Shown here one piece after another: positions 55,615-64,000 of a stretch of DNA of 64,000 nt. The notes under the pieces were generated by a model. That model was not told where the DNA came from, ran no database searches, and saw nothing but the letters and a program-made list of their open reading frames with translations. The stretch is taken from positions 1 through 64,000 of the forward strand of contig CALVZS010000002.1 of the NCBI GenBank assembly GCA_944372575.1, written 5' to 3'. The position numbers were made by a program, and so were the translations under genes. Position 1 is the first letter of the stretch, and each line of letters starts with the position of its first letter. The stretch comes from an uncultured Clostridia bacterium. GTDB lineage: Bacteria; Bacillota; Clostridia; Christensenellales; Borkfalkiaceae.

Positions 55615-55644
55615 TTGACAAGAGCGCGGGTATTATAGTATAAT
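55615..55644 (+). promoter_or_regulatory. Sigma-A promoter of purA
   Basis: TTGACA, 18 bp, TATAAT, 58 bp before the start codon. Confidence 0.82.
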
Positions 55645-55702
55645 AACGGCGATTGTTCAATGGCGCCGCCGGGAGGCCCGGGGGCGCGGGAAGGAGGAAA
55701 CT

Positions 55703-56977
55703 ATGCTGACTTCGATCTGCGGGATCAACTGGGGCGACGAGGGCAAGGGCCGGATGGTCGACCTGCTTTCGCGGGATTATGACATCGTTTGCCGCTATCA
55801 GGGCGGAAACAATGCGGGTCACACCGTCATCAACGAGAGGGGAAAATTCATTCTCAACCTGCTCCCTTCCGGCATTCTGCGCGAAGGCGTGGTCAATGTT
55901 CTGGGCAACGGCATGGTCATCGACATCAGGCATCTCACCGAGGAGGCGAACAAGCTGCGCGCACAGGGCATAGCCATCACGCCGGAAAACCTCAAGATCA
56001 GCGACAAGGCCGTGATCACCATGCCCTATCATGTCCTGATGGACTGCCTGGAGGAGGAGCGCCTCGCGGACAAGAAGTTCGGCTCCACCCGCCGCGGCAT
56101 CGCGCCCGTCTATGCGGATAAGTACATGAAAAAGGCGTTCCGTATGGGGGAACTTCTGCACCCCGAGCGCCTGTATGCGCGCGTAAAAGACATCGTGGAA
56201 TGGAAGAACCTCACCGTGGAAAAGGGGTACGGCCATGCGCCCGTCACGGCGGAGGAGGTCATCGACTACTTCAAGACGTACGGCGAGCCGCTTAAGGACT
56301 ATATCTGCGACGTGGGGCTGTACTTGCACGAGGCGAACAAGGCGGGCAAGAACATCATGTTCGAGGCACAGCTGGGCGCCCTGCGCGATATCGATTTCGG
56401 CATCTATCCCTATACGTCGTCCTCTTCAACGATCGCGGCGTACGCGCCCATCGGCGCGGGCGTCCCCAATCTCAAATTGGATAAGTCCGTCGGCATCATG
56501 AAGGCGTACTCCACCTGCGTGGGCGAAGGCCCCTTTGTCGCCGAATACTTCGGTGAAAAGGCGGAAAAACTGCGTGCCGCGGGCGGGGAATACGGCGCCG
56601 CCACGGGCAGACCGAGGAGGGTGGGGCCCTTTGACGTGGTTGCCTCCCGCTATGGCATCCGCTGCCAGGGCGCGGACGAGGTGGCGCTCACCAAACTGGA
56701 TATCCTTTCGGGACACGAGGAGCTTGAGATCTGTACCGCCTACGAACTGGAAGGGGAGCGCATCACCGAATTTCCCTTCCCCGACGCGCTGGACAAGTGC
56801 AAGCCCGTGTTTGAAAAGGTCAGGGGCTGGAACTGTGACATCACCGCCTGCCGGAAGTATGAGGAACTGCCCCGGGAGGCGCGCGACTACGTCGAGCTCC
56901 TTGAAAAACTTTGCGAATGCAGGATCACCTATATCTCGGTGGGCGCCGAGCGCGATGAGATCATCGTGCGCAAATAA
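55703..56977 (+). CDS. purA: Adenylosuccinate synthetase
   Basis: GTP-dependent conversion of IMP to adenylosuccinate, first step to AMP. The N-terminal GINWGDEGKGRMVDLL has the catalytic Asp and P-loop. NAGHTVINERG, STRRGIAPVYADKYMKKAFRMGEL and TGRPRRVGPFD are family sites. 424 residues. GGAAGGAGG lies about 5 nt upstream. Together with guaB/guaA both purine branches from IMP are covered. dapF starts 12 bp after the stop, so the operon continues. Confidence 0.96.
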   Translation: MLTSICGINWGDEGKGRMVDLLSRDYDIVCRYQGGNNAGHTVINERGKFILNLLPSGILREGVVNVLGNGMVIDIRHLTEEANKLRAQGIAITPENLKISDKAVITMPYHVLMDCLEEERLADKKFGSTRRGIAPVYADKYMKKAFRMGELLHPERLYARVKDIVEWKNLTVEKGYGHAPVTAEEVIDYFKTYGEPLKDYICDVGLYLHEANKAGKNIMFEAQLGALRDIDFGIYPYTSSSSTIAAYAPIGAGVPNLKLDKSVGIMKAYSTCVGEGPFVAEYFGEKAEKLRAAGGEYGAATGRPRRVGPFDVVASRYGIRCQGADEVALTKLDILSGHEELEICTAYELEGERITEFPFPDALDKCKPVFEKVRGWNCDITACRKYEELPREARDYVELLEKLCECRITYISVGAERDEIIVRK

Positions 56978-56989
56978 ACCGAACTGCCT

Positions 56990-57829
56990 ATGAAAAGACA
57001 CTTCTGGAAGATGCACGGCATCGGGAACGACTATATCTATTTCGACTGCTTCGACTGGTTCCCGTCCGATCCCGCGCGCCTTGCCGCAGCGCTCTCCGAC
57101 AGGCATTTTTCGGTGGGCGGAGACGGCGTCGTCTACATTTGCCGGAGCGAGAGAGCGGACGGCAGAATGCGCATGTTCAATGCGGACGGCAGCGAGGGGA
57201 AGATGTGCGGCAATGCCATCCGCTGCATCGGGAAATTCCTCTATGAGATCAAGGGCATCCGCAAAAAGGAGCTGTCGGTGGAGACGGAGAGCGGCGTCAA
57301 GACGCTTGTTCTCGATACGGAAAAGGGGATCGTCAGACAGGTGCGCGTCGACATGGGCGCGCCCGAACTGCGTCCCGCCCTCATTCCCGCCAGCTTTGCG
57401 GGGGAGCGCGCGGTCAGTGTGCCGCTCACGGTGGGCGGGGCAAAGTTCCGCGTCACCTGCGTGTCGATGGGCAATCCCCATTGCGTGACCTTTGTCGCCG
57501 ATCCCTATGCGGTCGATCTGGAAAAACTCGGCCCGCAGTTTGAACACCATACGGCGTTCCCTGCGCGCGTCAACACGGAATTTGTGCGTGTGGACGGACG
57601 CAACGAGCTGACCATGCGCGTGTGGGAGCGCGGCAGCGGCGAGACGTGGGCGTGCGGTACGGGCGCGTGCGCGGCGGCGGTCGCGGGCGTGCTGAACGGG
57701 TTCTGCGGCATGGGGGAGGACGTCATAGTCCACCTGCGCGGCGGCGATCTCATTGTGTGCTACACGCAGCAGACGGTGTTCATGACGGGGCCGGCGGCGT
57801 ATGCCTTCGAGGGCGACGTCGAGATCTGA
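56990..57829 (+). CDS. dapF: Diaminopimelate epimerase
   Basis: Epimerises LL- to meso-diaminopimelate for lysine and peptidoglycan. The two catalytic cysteines are visible: Cys73 in GKMCGNAIRC and Cys222 in TWACGTGACAAA. KMHGIGNDYIYF is the diagnostic start. 279 residues. No clear Shine-Dalgarno before the ATG; coupling to purA is likely. The pyrG start is 61 bp after the stop with no terminator seen. Confidence 0.95.
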   Translation: MKRHFWKMHGIGNDYIYFDCFDWFPSDPARLAAALSDRHFSVGGDGVVYICRSERADGRMRMFNADGSEGKMCGNAIRCIGKFLYEIKGIRKKELSVETESGVKTLVLDTEKGIVRQVRVDMGAPELRPALIPASFAGERAVSVPLTVGGAKFRVTCVSMGNPHCVTFVADPYAVDLEKLGPQFEHHTAFPARVNTEFVRVDGRNELTMRVWERGSGETWACGTGACAAAVAGVLNGFCGMGEDVIVHLRGGDLIVCYTQQTVFMTGPAAYAFEGDVEI

Positions 57830-57890
57830 TCTGTAAAACGTTATCTATCGGCTGCCGGGTGCAGTCATTCCAAGGAGGAAGCAAGGGAAT

Positions 57891-59501
<1,611 letters not shown>

Positions 59502-60695
59502 ATGAAGATCAACTCCAATTTTTTACAGCTCAAGGACAGCTACCTCTTTGCGACCGTCGGCAGAAAGACGGCGGAGTATAAGAGGGCGCACCCTGATAAG
59601 GAGGTCATCCGCCTCTCCATCGGCGACGTTACCCGCCCGCTCGCGCCCGCCGTCATCGCGGCGATGCATAAAGCAGTGGAGGAGTTGGCGCATCCGGAGA
59701 CCTTCAAGGGCTACGGCCCCGATCAGTATTGCTATGCATACGATGCGCTGCTCGATACCATTCTTGCAAGCTATGCCCGTAAGGGCATCACGCTCGAAAA
59801 GGGGGAGGTGTTCGTCTCGGACGGCGCCAAGTCGGACTGCGGCAACATCCTCGACATCTTTTCGGTGGACAACACGGTGCTCGTTCCCGATCCCGTCTAT
59901 CCTGTCTATCTCGACACCAACGTCATGGCGGGCAGAAAGATCCTCTTTGCGGACGCCAACGAGCAGAACGGCTTTCTCCCCATGCCCGACGAGGGCGTGA
60001 AGGCGGACATCATCTACCTCTGTTCGCCCAACAATCCTACGGGCGCGGCATATACGCGCGAACAGCTCAGGGCGTGGGTGGACTACGCGCGCAAAAACGA
60101 TGCCGTCATTCTGTATGACGCGGCGTACGAATACTTTGTCGCGGACGAGCGCTGCGCGCGCAGCATCTATCAGGTGGAGGGCGCAAAGGAGTGCGCCATC
60201 GAGCTTTGCTCCTATTCCAAGACGGCGGGCTTTACGGGGGTGCGCTGCGGCTACACCATCGTGCCGGAGGCGCTCGTACGGGAGGGGACGTCCCTCAACA
60301 GGCTCTGGGCGCGCAGGCAGTCCACCAAGTTCAACGGCGTGAGCTATATCACGCAGATGGGCGCGGCGGCGGTGTTCACGCCGGAGGGCGAGCGCGAGAT
60401 CGGGGAAAATATCGACTACTACCGCGAAAACGCGAAGATCATCTCCGAATGCCTGGACGGGCTGGGCATCTGGTACACGGGCGGCAAAAACTCGCCATAT
60501 ATCTGGATGAAATGCCCGAACGGGATGACGAGCTGGGAGTTCTTCGACTACCTTCTTCAGAACGCGCAGGTGGTCGGTACGCCGGGGAGCGGCTTCGGCG
60601 CGAACGGCGAGGGGTTCTTCCGCCTGACGGCGTTCGGCACCCATGAAAATACGCGGCGGGCGTGTGAGCGCATCCGCGCCCTGCTCAAAAAATAG
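59502..60695 (+). CDS. dapL: LL-diaminopimelate aminotransferase
   Basis: PLP enzyme that converts tetrahydrodipicolinate directly to LL-diaminopimelate, replacing the DapD/C/E route. Start KINSNFLQLKDSYLFATV is typical. SIGDVTRPL, FVSDGAKSDCGN, SPNNPTGAA and the PLP-Lys region SYSKTAGFTGVRCGY follow; 397 residues. It sits in the same operon as dapF, the next enzyme, with pyrG between. AAAAAGGC precedes the start inside pyrG. Confidence 0.94.
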   Translation: MKINSNFLQLKDSYLFATVGRKTAEYKRAHPDKEVIRLSIGDVTRPLAPAVIAAMHKAVEELAHPETFKGYGPDQYCYAYDALLDTILASYARKGITLEKGEVFVSDGAKSDCGNILDIFSVDNTVLVPDPVYPVYLDTNVMAGRKILFADANEQNGFLPMPDEGVKADIIYLCSPNNPTGAAYTREQLRAWVDYARKNDAVILYDAAYEYFVADERCARSIYQVEGAKECAIELCSYSKTAGFTGVRCGYTIVPEALVREGTSLNRLWARRQSTKFNGVSYITQMGAAAVFTPEGEREIGENIDYYRENAKIISECLDGLGIWYTGGKNSPYIWMKCPNGMTSWEFFDYLLQNAQVVGTPGSGFGANGEGFFRLTAFGTHENTRRACERIRALLKK

Positions 60696-60712
60696 ACAGC
60701 GAGGCGGAGAAT

Positions 60713-62203
60713 ATGAAAACGTACTCAGAGGCAGGCGTTCTTTGCCATATCTCCTCCCTTCCCGGGAAGTACGGCATCGGTTCGTTCGGAAAAGAGGCGT
60801 ACAGATTTGCCAGGCTGCTCAAAAGGAGCGGCGTACGCAACTGGCAGGTGCTTCCGCTCATGCAGACGGGCTACGGGGACTCGCCGTACAGCTCGGTCTC
60901 CTGCACGTCGGGCAATCCCTATTTTATCGACCTCGAACAGCTTGCAAAAGAGGGGCTCCTCAGCAAGGCGGATCTGCAGGCTGCCCGGCATGAGCCGGGC
61001 GCCGTTGCATATGGTTCTCTCTACAACGAGCGGTATGTGACGCTGCGCAAGGCGTTCTCGCGCTTCAATTTTGACGGGGCGGAATTCCGCGCCTTTGTCA
61101 AGAGCGGCGTGGCGGAGGACTACGCCATGTTCATGACGGCGAAGCGGGTGTACGGCGAGAACTTCCTTTACTGGGAGGAAGCGATCAAGTACCGCGATCC
61201 CGCGGCACTTGAAAAACTGCGCACCGATTTCCATGAAGAGTACCTCTTCTGGAATTTCCTGCAGTATGAGTTCCGCCGGCAGTGGAAGGCGCTCAAGGAC
61301 TACTGCAATGCGCTCGGGATCCGCATCATCGGCGACATTCCGCTCTATGTGGCGGCGGACAGTGCAGACGTCTGGGCGCATCCCGAACTGTTCAAACTGG
61401 ACAGGGAGCTTCGCCCCGTCAAGGTTGCGGGCGTTCCACCCGACTATTTTTCGGAGACGGGCCAGCTCTGGGGCAATCCCATCTATGACTGGAAAGCGCA
61501 CGAGAAGGAGGACTTCACCTGGTGGACAAACCGCCTCAACGATGCGCTTGCCACCTATGATATCGTCCGCATCGACCATTTCCGCGGGATCGACCGCTAC
61601 TATGAGATCCCTGCCTTTTCGGAGAACGCCGTCCGGGGCGAGTGGAAGGACGGGCCGAAGGAGAAGCTGTTCGCCCGCGTGGAGGGAAAGGGCCGCATCA
61701 TTGCGGAGGATCTGGGCATCATGGACGAGGGCGTCGCAGCCCTGCGCGAAAAGCTCGGTTTCCCGGGCATGAAAGTGCTGCTCTTTGCCTTTGACGGCAA
61801 CGAGGACAACGAATTTCTCCCCAAAAACATCGGGGAGGCGAGCGTCTGTTATACGGGTACGCACGACAACGACACGGTCGCGGGATACATCAAGTCGCTC
61901 TCGACGGAGGAGTTCCTGCTCTTCCGCTCGCGTGTGGCAAAGGCGCTGCAGGAGGAGGGCGTCTATGTCCGCCTGCGCGAGGATCCGCGCGAGTTTGCGC
62001 AGGCGTTCTGCAGCATGGCGCTTGCCTCGCGTGCAAAACTTGCCGTCCTTCCCGTGCAGGATATCCTCGGCCTTGACAACGAGGCGCGCATGAATTATCC
62101 CGGGACAAATGAGGGAAACTGGAGATTCCGCATGGAAAAGCTCCCCGGCGGGCGGCCCATGCGAAAGCTGAAAAAGGAAATCAAAAAATACAGGAGAATA
62201 TAA
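60713..62203 (+). CDS. malQ: 4-alpha-glucanotransferase
   Basis: GH77 disproportionating enzyme acting on malto-oligosaccharides, also needed to finish glycogen breakdown with GlgP. Family sites are GDSPYSSVSCTSGNPYFID, GDIPLYVAADSADVW, RIDHFRGIDRYYEIP (nucleophile Asp), AEDLGIMDEGV (acid/base Glu) and YTGTHDNDTVAGY. 496 residues. GAGGCGGAG precedes the start. 18 bp after dapL, so transcribed in the same operon. Confidence 0.95.
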   Translation: MKTYSEAGVLCHISSLPGKYGIGSFGKEAYRFARLLKRSGVRNWQVLPLMQTGYGDSPYSSVSCTSGNPYFIDLEQLAKEGLLSKADLQAARHEPGAVAYGSLYNERYVTLRKAFSRFNFDGAEFRAFVKSGVAEDYAMFMTAKRVYGENFLYWEEAIKYRDPAALEKLRTDFHEEYLFWNFLQYEFRRQWKALKDYCNALGIRIIGDIPLYVAADSADVWAHPELFKLDRELRPVKVAGVPPDYFSETGQLWGNPIYDWKAHEKEDFTWWTNRLNDALATYDIVRIDHFRGIDRYYEIPAFSENAVRGEWKDGPKEKLFARVEGKGRIIAEDLGIMDEGVAALREKLGFPGMKVLLFAFDGNEDNEFLPKNIGEASVCYTGTHDNDTVAGYIKSLSTEEFLLFRSRVAKALQEEGVYVRLREDPREFAQAFCSMALASRAKLAVLPVQDILGLDNEARMNYPGTNEGNWRFRMEKLPGGRPMRKLKKEIKKYRRI

Positions 62204-62206
62204 GAC

Positions 62207-62770
62207 ATGGCAGACGAACAAAAGAAGGAAAAGAAGGGATTCTGGAAGGAATTCAAGGAGTTCATTGCGCGCGGCAACGTGCTGGACATGGCCGTCGGCA
62301 TCATTATCGGCGGCGCATTCACGGCGATCGTCAATGCGCTCTGCAACAATATATTAAAGCCGATCATCAACTGGCTGCTTGCCGTCATCTTCGGCGCGGA
62401 CTCCCTGTCGGGCGTCTATACGTTCCTCAAGACGGCGACCATGATCGATGAAACGACGGGTGCAGAGGTGATCGACCTCGCCAATTCCATCTACATCGAC
62501 TGGGGTACCTGCATCAATGCGGTCATTAACTTCCTTCTGACGGCGCTCGTCCTCTTCCTCATCATCAAGGCGGTGATGAAGGTGAGCAGAGTGCGTGAGG
62601 AGGCGAAGAAAGCTCTGGAGGAAGCTGCCGAAAAGCGCAGGGCAGAAAAGGAAGCCGAGGCTGCAGAGGCGGCAAACGGCACAGCGTCCGTTCCGGCATC
62701 TCCCGCGGAGAACGGGACGGAGAACGGCCAGACGGCTCCGGCGGCGGAGAGTGTGAAAAAATCCGAATAG
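62207..62770 (+). CDS. mscL: Large-conductance mechanosensitive channel
   Basis: Membrane channel opened by tension during osmotic downshock. The first helix is preceded by FKEFIARGNVLDMAVGIIIGGAFTAIV, a clear MscL signature; the second helix is AVINFLLTALVLFLIIKAVMKV. 187 residues, longer than the usual 130-150, because of an Ala/Glu-rich C-terminal tail (KKALEEAAEKRRAEKEAEAAEA) and a further disordered, Pro/Ser/Thr-rich end. AGGAG precedes the start. It follows malQ by 3 bp. Confidence 0.94.
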   Translation: MADEQKKEKKGFWKEFKEFIARGNVLDMAVGIIIGGAFTAIVNALCNNILKPIINWLLAVIFGADSLSGVYTFLKTATMIDETTGAEVIDLANSIYIDWGTCINAVINFLLTALVLFLIIKAVMKVSRVREEAKKALEEAAEKRRAEKEAEAAEAANGTASVPASPAENGTENGQTAPAAESVKKSE

Positions 62771-62788
62771 ACGCGCTGCTTTCGGCGC

Positions 62789-62827
62789 AAATGAAACGCC
62801 CGCGGGAAAACCGCGGGCGTTTCATTT
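62789..62827. terminator. Bidirectional terminator between mscL and membrane gene
   Basis: AAATGAAACGCCCGCGG and its complement (17 bp) around GAAAA; ends converging transcripts, although only short T runs follow. Confidence 0.82.
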
Positions 62828-62841
62828 CGTATCGGTTCGGT

Positions 62842-63342
62842 TCAGCGGGAGCGTTCCGTCCGGAGCTGTGCGTCGCGTGCGAGGACGCGCTGCATGAGCT
62901 CTTCCGCTTCGGCGATCTTTTTTTGTGCGGCAGCAAGCCCGCCGTCGTCATCGGCGGCACGCGCCCCGGTTCGGTAGACGGCAAGTTCGGCGCGCATCTG
63001 TTCCAGGAGCGCGGAGACGTTTGCGATCTCGCCGTCGCGCTCCTTGTCCGCCATGCGGTCTGTCACATAGATGAGTTTGTCGGCATTGTAGAGGAGACGG
63101 GAGAGCGCCTTGAGCCATTTGAGCCGCGGGGGATCGGCTTTCCGGAGCGCCGAAAGCTCTGCGGCGAGCGCGCCCAACTGCGCACGCAGTTCGCTGTGGC
63201 GGGGCAGGCGCGTCTTTCTGCGCAGCAGAAGGAGGATGAGGATGCCCACGACGATGACGGCGGCGTAGAGCAGATATTCGAGTACAAGGCGCACGGTGCC
63301 GCTCTCCGCGGCAGCGTCTGCAAGCAGAATCAGTCCGTTCAT
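62842..63342 (-). CDS. Membrane-anchored coiled-coil protein of unknown function
   Basis: 166-residue protein with an N-terminal periplasmic or external stub, one hydrophobic helix (VLEYLLYAAVIVVGILILLLL, about 20-40), a basic RRKTRLPRH cytoplasmic junction, and a long helical, charged cytoplasmic part (about 50-160) predicted to be coiled coil. I do not recognise the family. The start overlaps the MscS stop in an ATGA arrangement, so it is coupled to the MscS-type channel and may be its accessory protein. Confidence 0.68.
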   Translation of the reverse strand: MNGLILLADAAAESGTVRLVLEYLLYAAVIVVGILILLLLRRKTRLPRHSELRAQLGALAAELSALRKADPPRLKWLKALSRLLYNADKLIYVTDRMADKERDGEIANVSALLEQMRAELAVYRTGARAADDDGGLAAAQKKIAEAEELMQRVLARDAQLRTERSR

Positions 63343-64000
63343 ACGCCGTCCTCCCCGTCCGAAGATCTGCGCAGCCGCACTTCGAGCTGCGAATAGGGCT
63401 TTTCGATGCCGTGCGCTTCAAGCGCTTTCATGATGATCTCGCGCAGATCAAAGTAGAGATCCCAGTACTTGTTCGTCGTTCCCCATGCGCGGACGGAAAA
63501 TTTGAGGGTATCCTCGCCGAAATCCGCCAGCACGACCTGCGGGGCGGGCGTCTCTACAACGTATTTGTAGCCCGTAACGCTCTCCAGGAGCAGCGCCTTG
63601 ACTTCATCGATGTCCGCGGCATAGGGGACGGGAACCTCGATGACGACGCGGCGCAGCGGCATGTCGCTGTAGTTGACGAGCTTGGAACCGAGTACCTCGC
63701 TGTTGGGAACGATGATGGTCTCGTTGCTGTAGGTGACGATCTTCGTGTTGAACAGGCGGATGTCCTGTACCAGTCCCTCCATGCCGTCAATGGCGATATA
63801 GTCGCCCTTTTTGAAGGGCTTCGTGAAGATGATGATGACGCCGTTTGCCAGGCTGGCAAGGCTGTCCTTGAGGGCGAGCGCAATGGCGAGCGCCACCGCC
63901 GAAAATGCCGCAATGATGCCTGCCGTCGAGAATCCGAGCGAGCTGACGACGACGATGGCGAGCGCCACATAGAGCACGACCGTGATGAGAGAGACGACGA
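63339..64000 (-). CDS. MscS-family mechanosensitive channel (5' truncated by window edge)
   Basis: The visible C-terminal portion, about 220 residues, is an MscS-type small channel. The pore helix region is GFSTAGIIAAFSAVALAIALALKDSLASLANGVIIIFTKPFKKGD, with the conserved Gly/Ala packing, followed by the beta domain (GMEGLVQDIRLFNTKIVTYSNETIIVPN) and the upper alpha-beta cytoplasmic domain. The frame is open to base 64000, so the N-terminal helices and start lie outside. Together with mscL it gives two mechanosensitive valves within 1.5 kb. Confidence 0.93.
   Translation of the reverse strand, partial: VVSLITVVLYVALAIVVVSSLGFSTAGIIAAFSAVALAIALALKDSLASLANGVIIIFTKPFKKGDYIAIDGMEGLVQDIRLFNTKIVTYSNETIIVPNSEVLGSKLVNYSDMPLRRVVIEVPVPYAADIDEVKALLLESVTGYKYVVETPAPQVVLADFGEDTLKFSVRAWGTTNKYWDLYFDLREIIMKALEAHGIEKPYSQLEVRLRRSSDGEDGV

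Overview
The window reads as a chromosome segment of a GC-rich, strictly fermentative, low-oxygen member of the Clostridia. A Christensenellales-like gut lineage is my guess, but it is not proven by the sequence. The signs are an electron-bifurcating-type [FeFe] hydrogenase (HydABC), iron-dependent alcohol dehydrogenase, a split 'archaeal-type' glutamate synthase, LL-diaminopimelate aminotransferase, a YtxC-like sporulation-family gene beside thrS, a T-box, an L20 leader and very regular sigma-A promoters (TTGACA/TTGCAA, 17 bp, TATAAT) with strong Shine-Dalgarno sites. No rRNA, CRISPR array, insertion sequence or prophage was seen. Almost everything is core metabolism; accessory material is limited to a few islands.

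Layout. 1-2622: end of a fucose/arabinose-type isomerase and a xylulokinase (sugar catabolism), then about 600 bp of non-coding DNA and tRNA-Glu(CUC). 3488-8154: M20 dipeptidase, RadC, and a NarL-type two-component system with a small TIGR04076-like protein. 8221-12344: hydC-hydB-hydA on the minus strand. 12650-17421: glycogen phosphorylase, then ridA-ilvA and a glycerophosphodiester phosphodiesterase on the minus strand. 17540-20832: lepA, an MGMT-family gene and hemW. 20909-23312: three poorly characterised envelope proteins. 23296-26370: guaB and guaA. 26389-27078: a GIY-YIG protein. 27348-30687: three-gene glutamate synthase. 30883-32106: Fe-ADH.

32107-33953 is the most unusual stretch. 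It holds a tRNA-5'-half-like fragment, a possible leaderless 42-residue Cys-rich ORF, and a leucine-rich-repeat lipoprotein. 34005-40078 carries two tandem paralogous ABC transporter genes, one with a normal ATPase domain and one whose ATPase motifs are lost, behind a promoter containing a perfect palindrome. 40284-43787: clpB and an ATP-grasp ligase. 44046-46478: leuS. 46603-52411: ytxC-like gene, T-box, thrS, L20 leader, infC (probable AUU start), rpmI, rplT, a SpoU methyltransferase and yebC. 52577-55434: proA, a PHP-domain protein and a Nudix hydrolase. 55703-62770: purA, dapF, pyrG, dapL, malQ and mscL. 62842-64000: a coiled-coil membrane protein and the 3' part of an MscS channel.

How it fits together. 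Glycogen is degraded by GlgP and MalQ; sugars enter through the isomerase and XylB; excess reductant leaves through HydABC and Fe-ADH. Nitrogen is assimilated by the split GOGAT. IlvA and RidA form a matched enzyme/detoxifier pair. DapL and DapF serve lysine and peptidoglycan. MscL and MscS handle osmotic downshock. The best candidates for something new are the asymmetric ABC pair, the Cys-rich small ORF island, and signs of leaderless transcripts.
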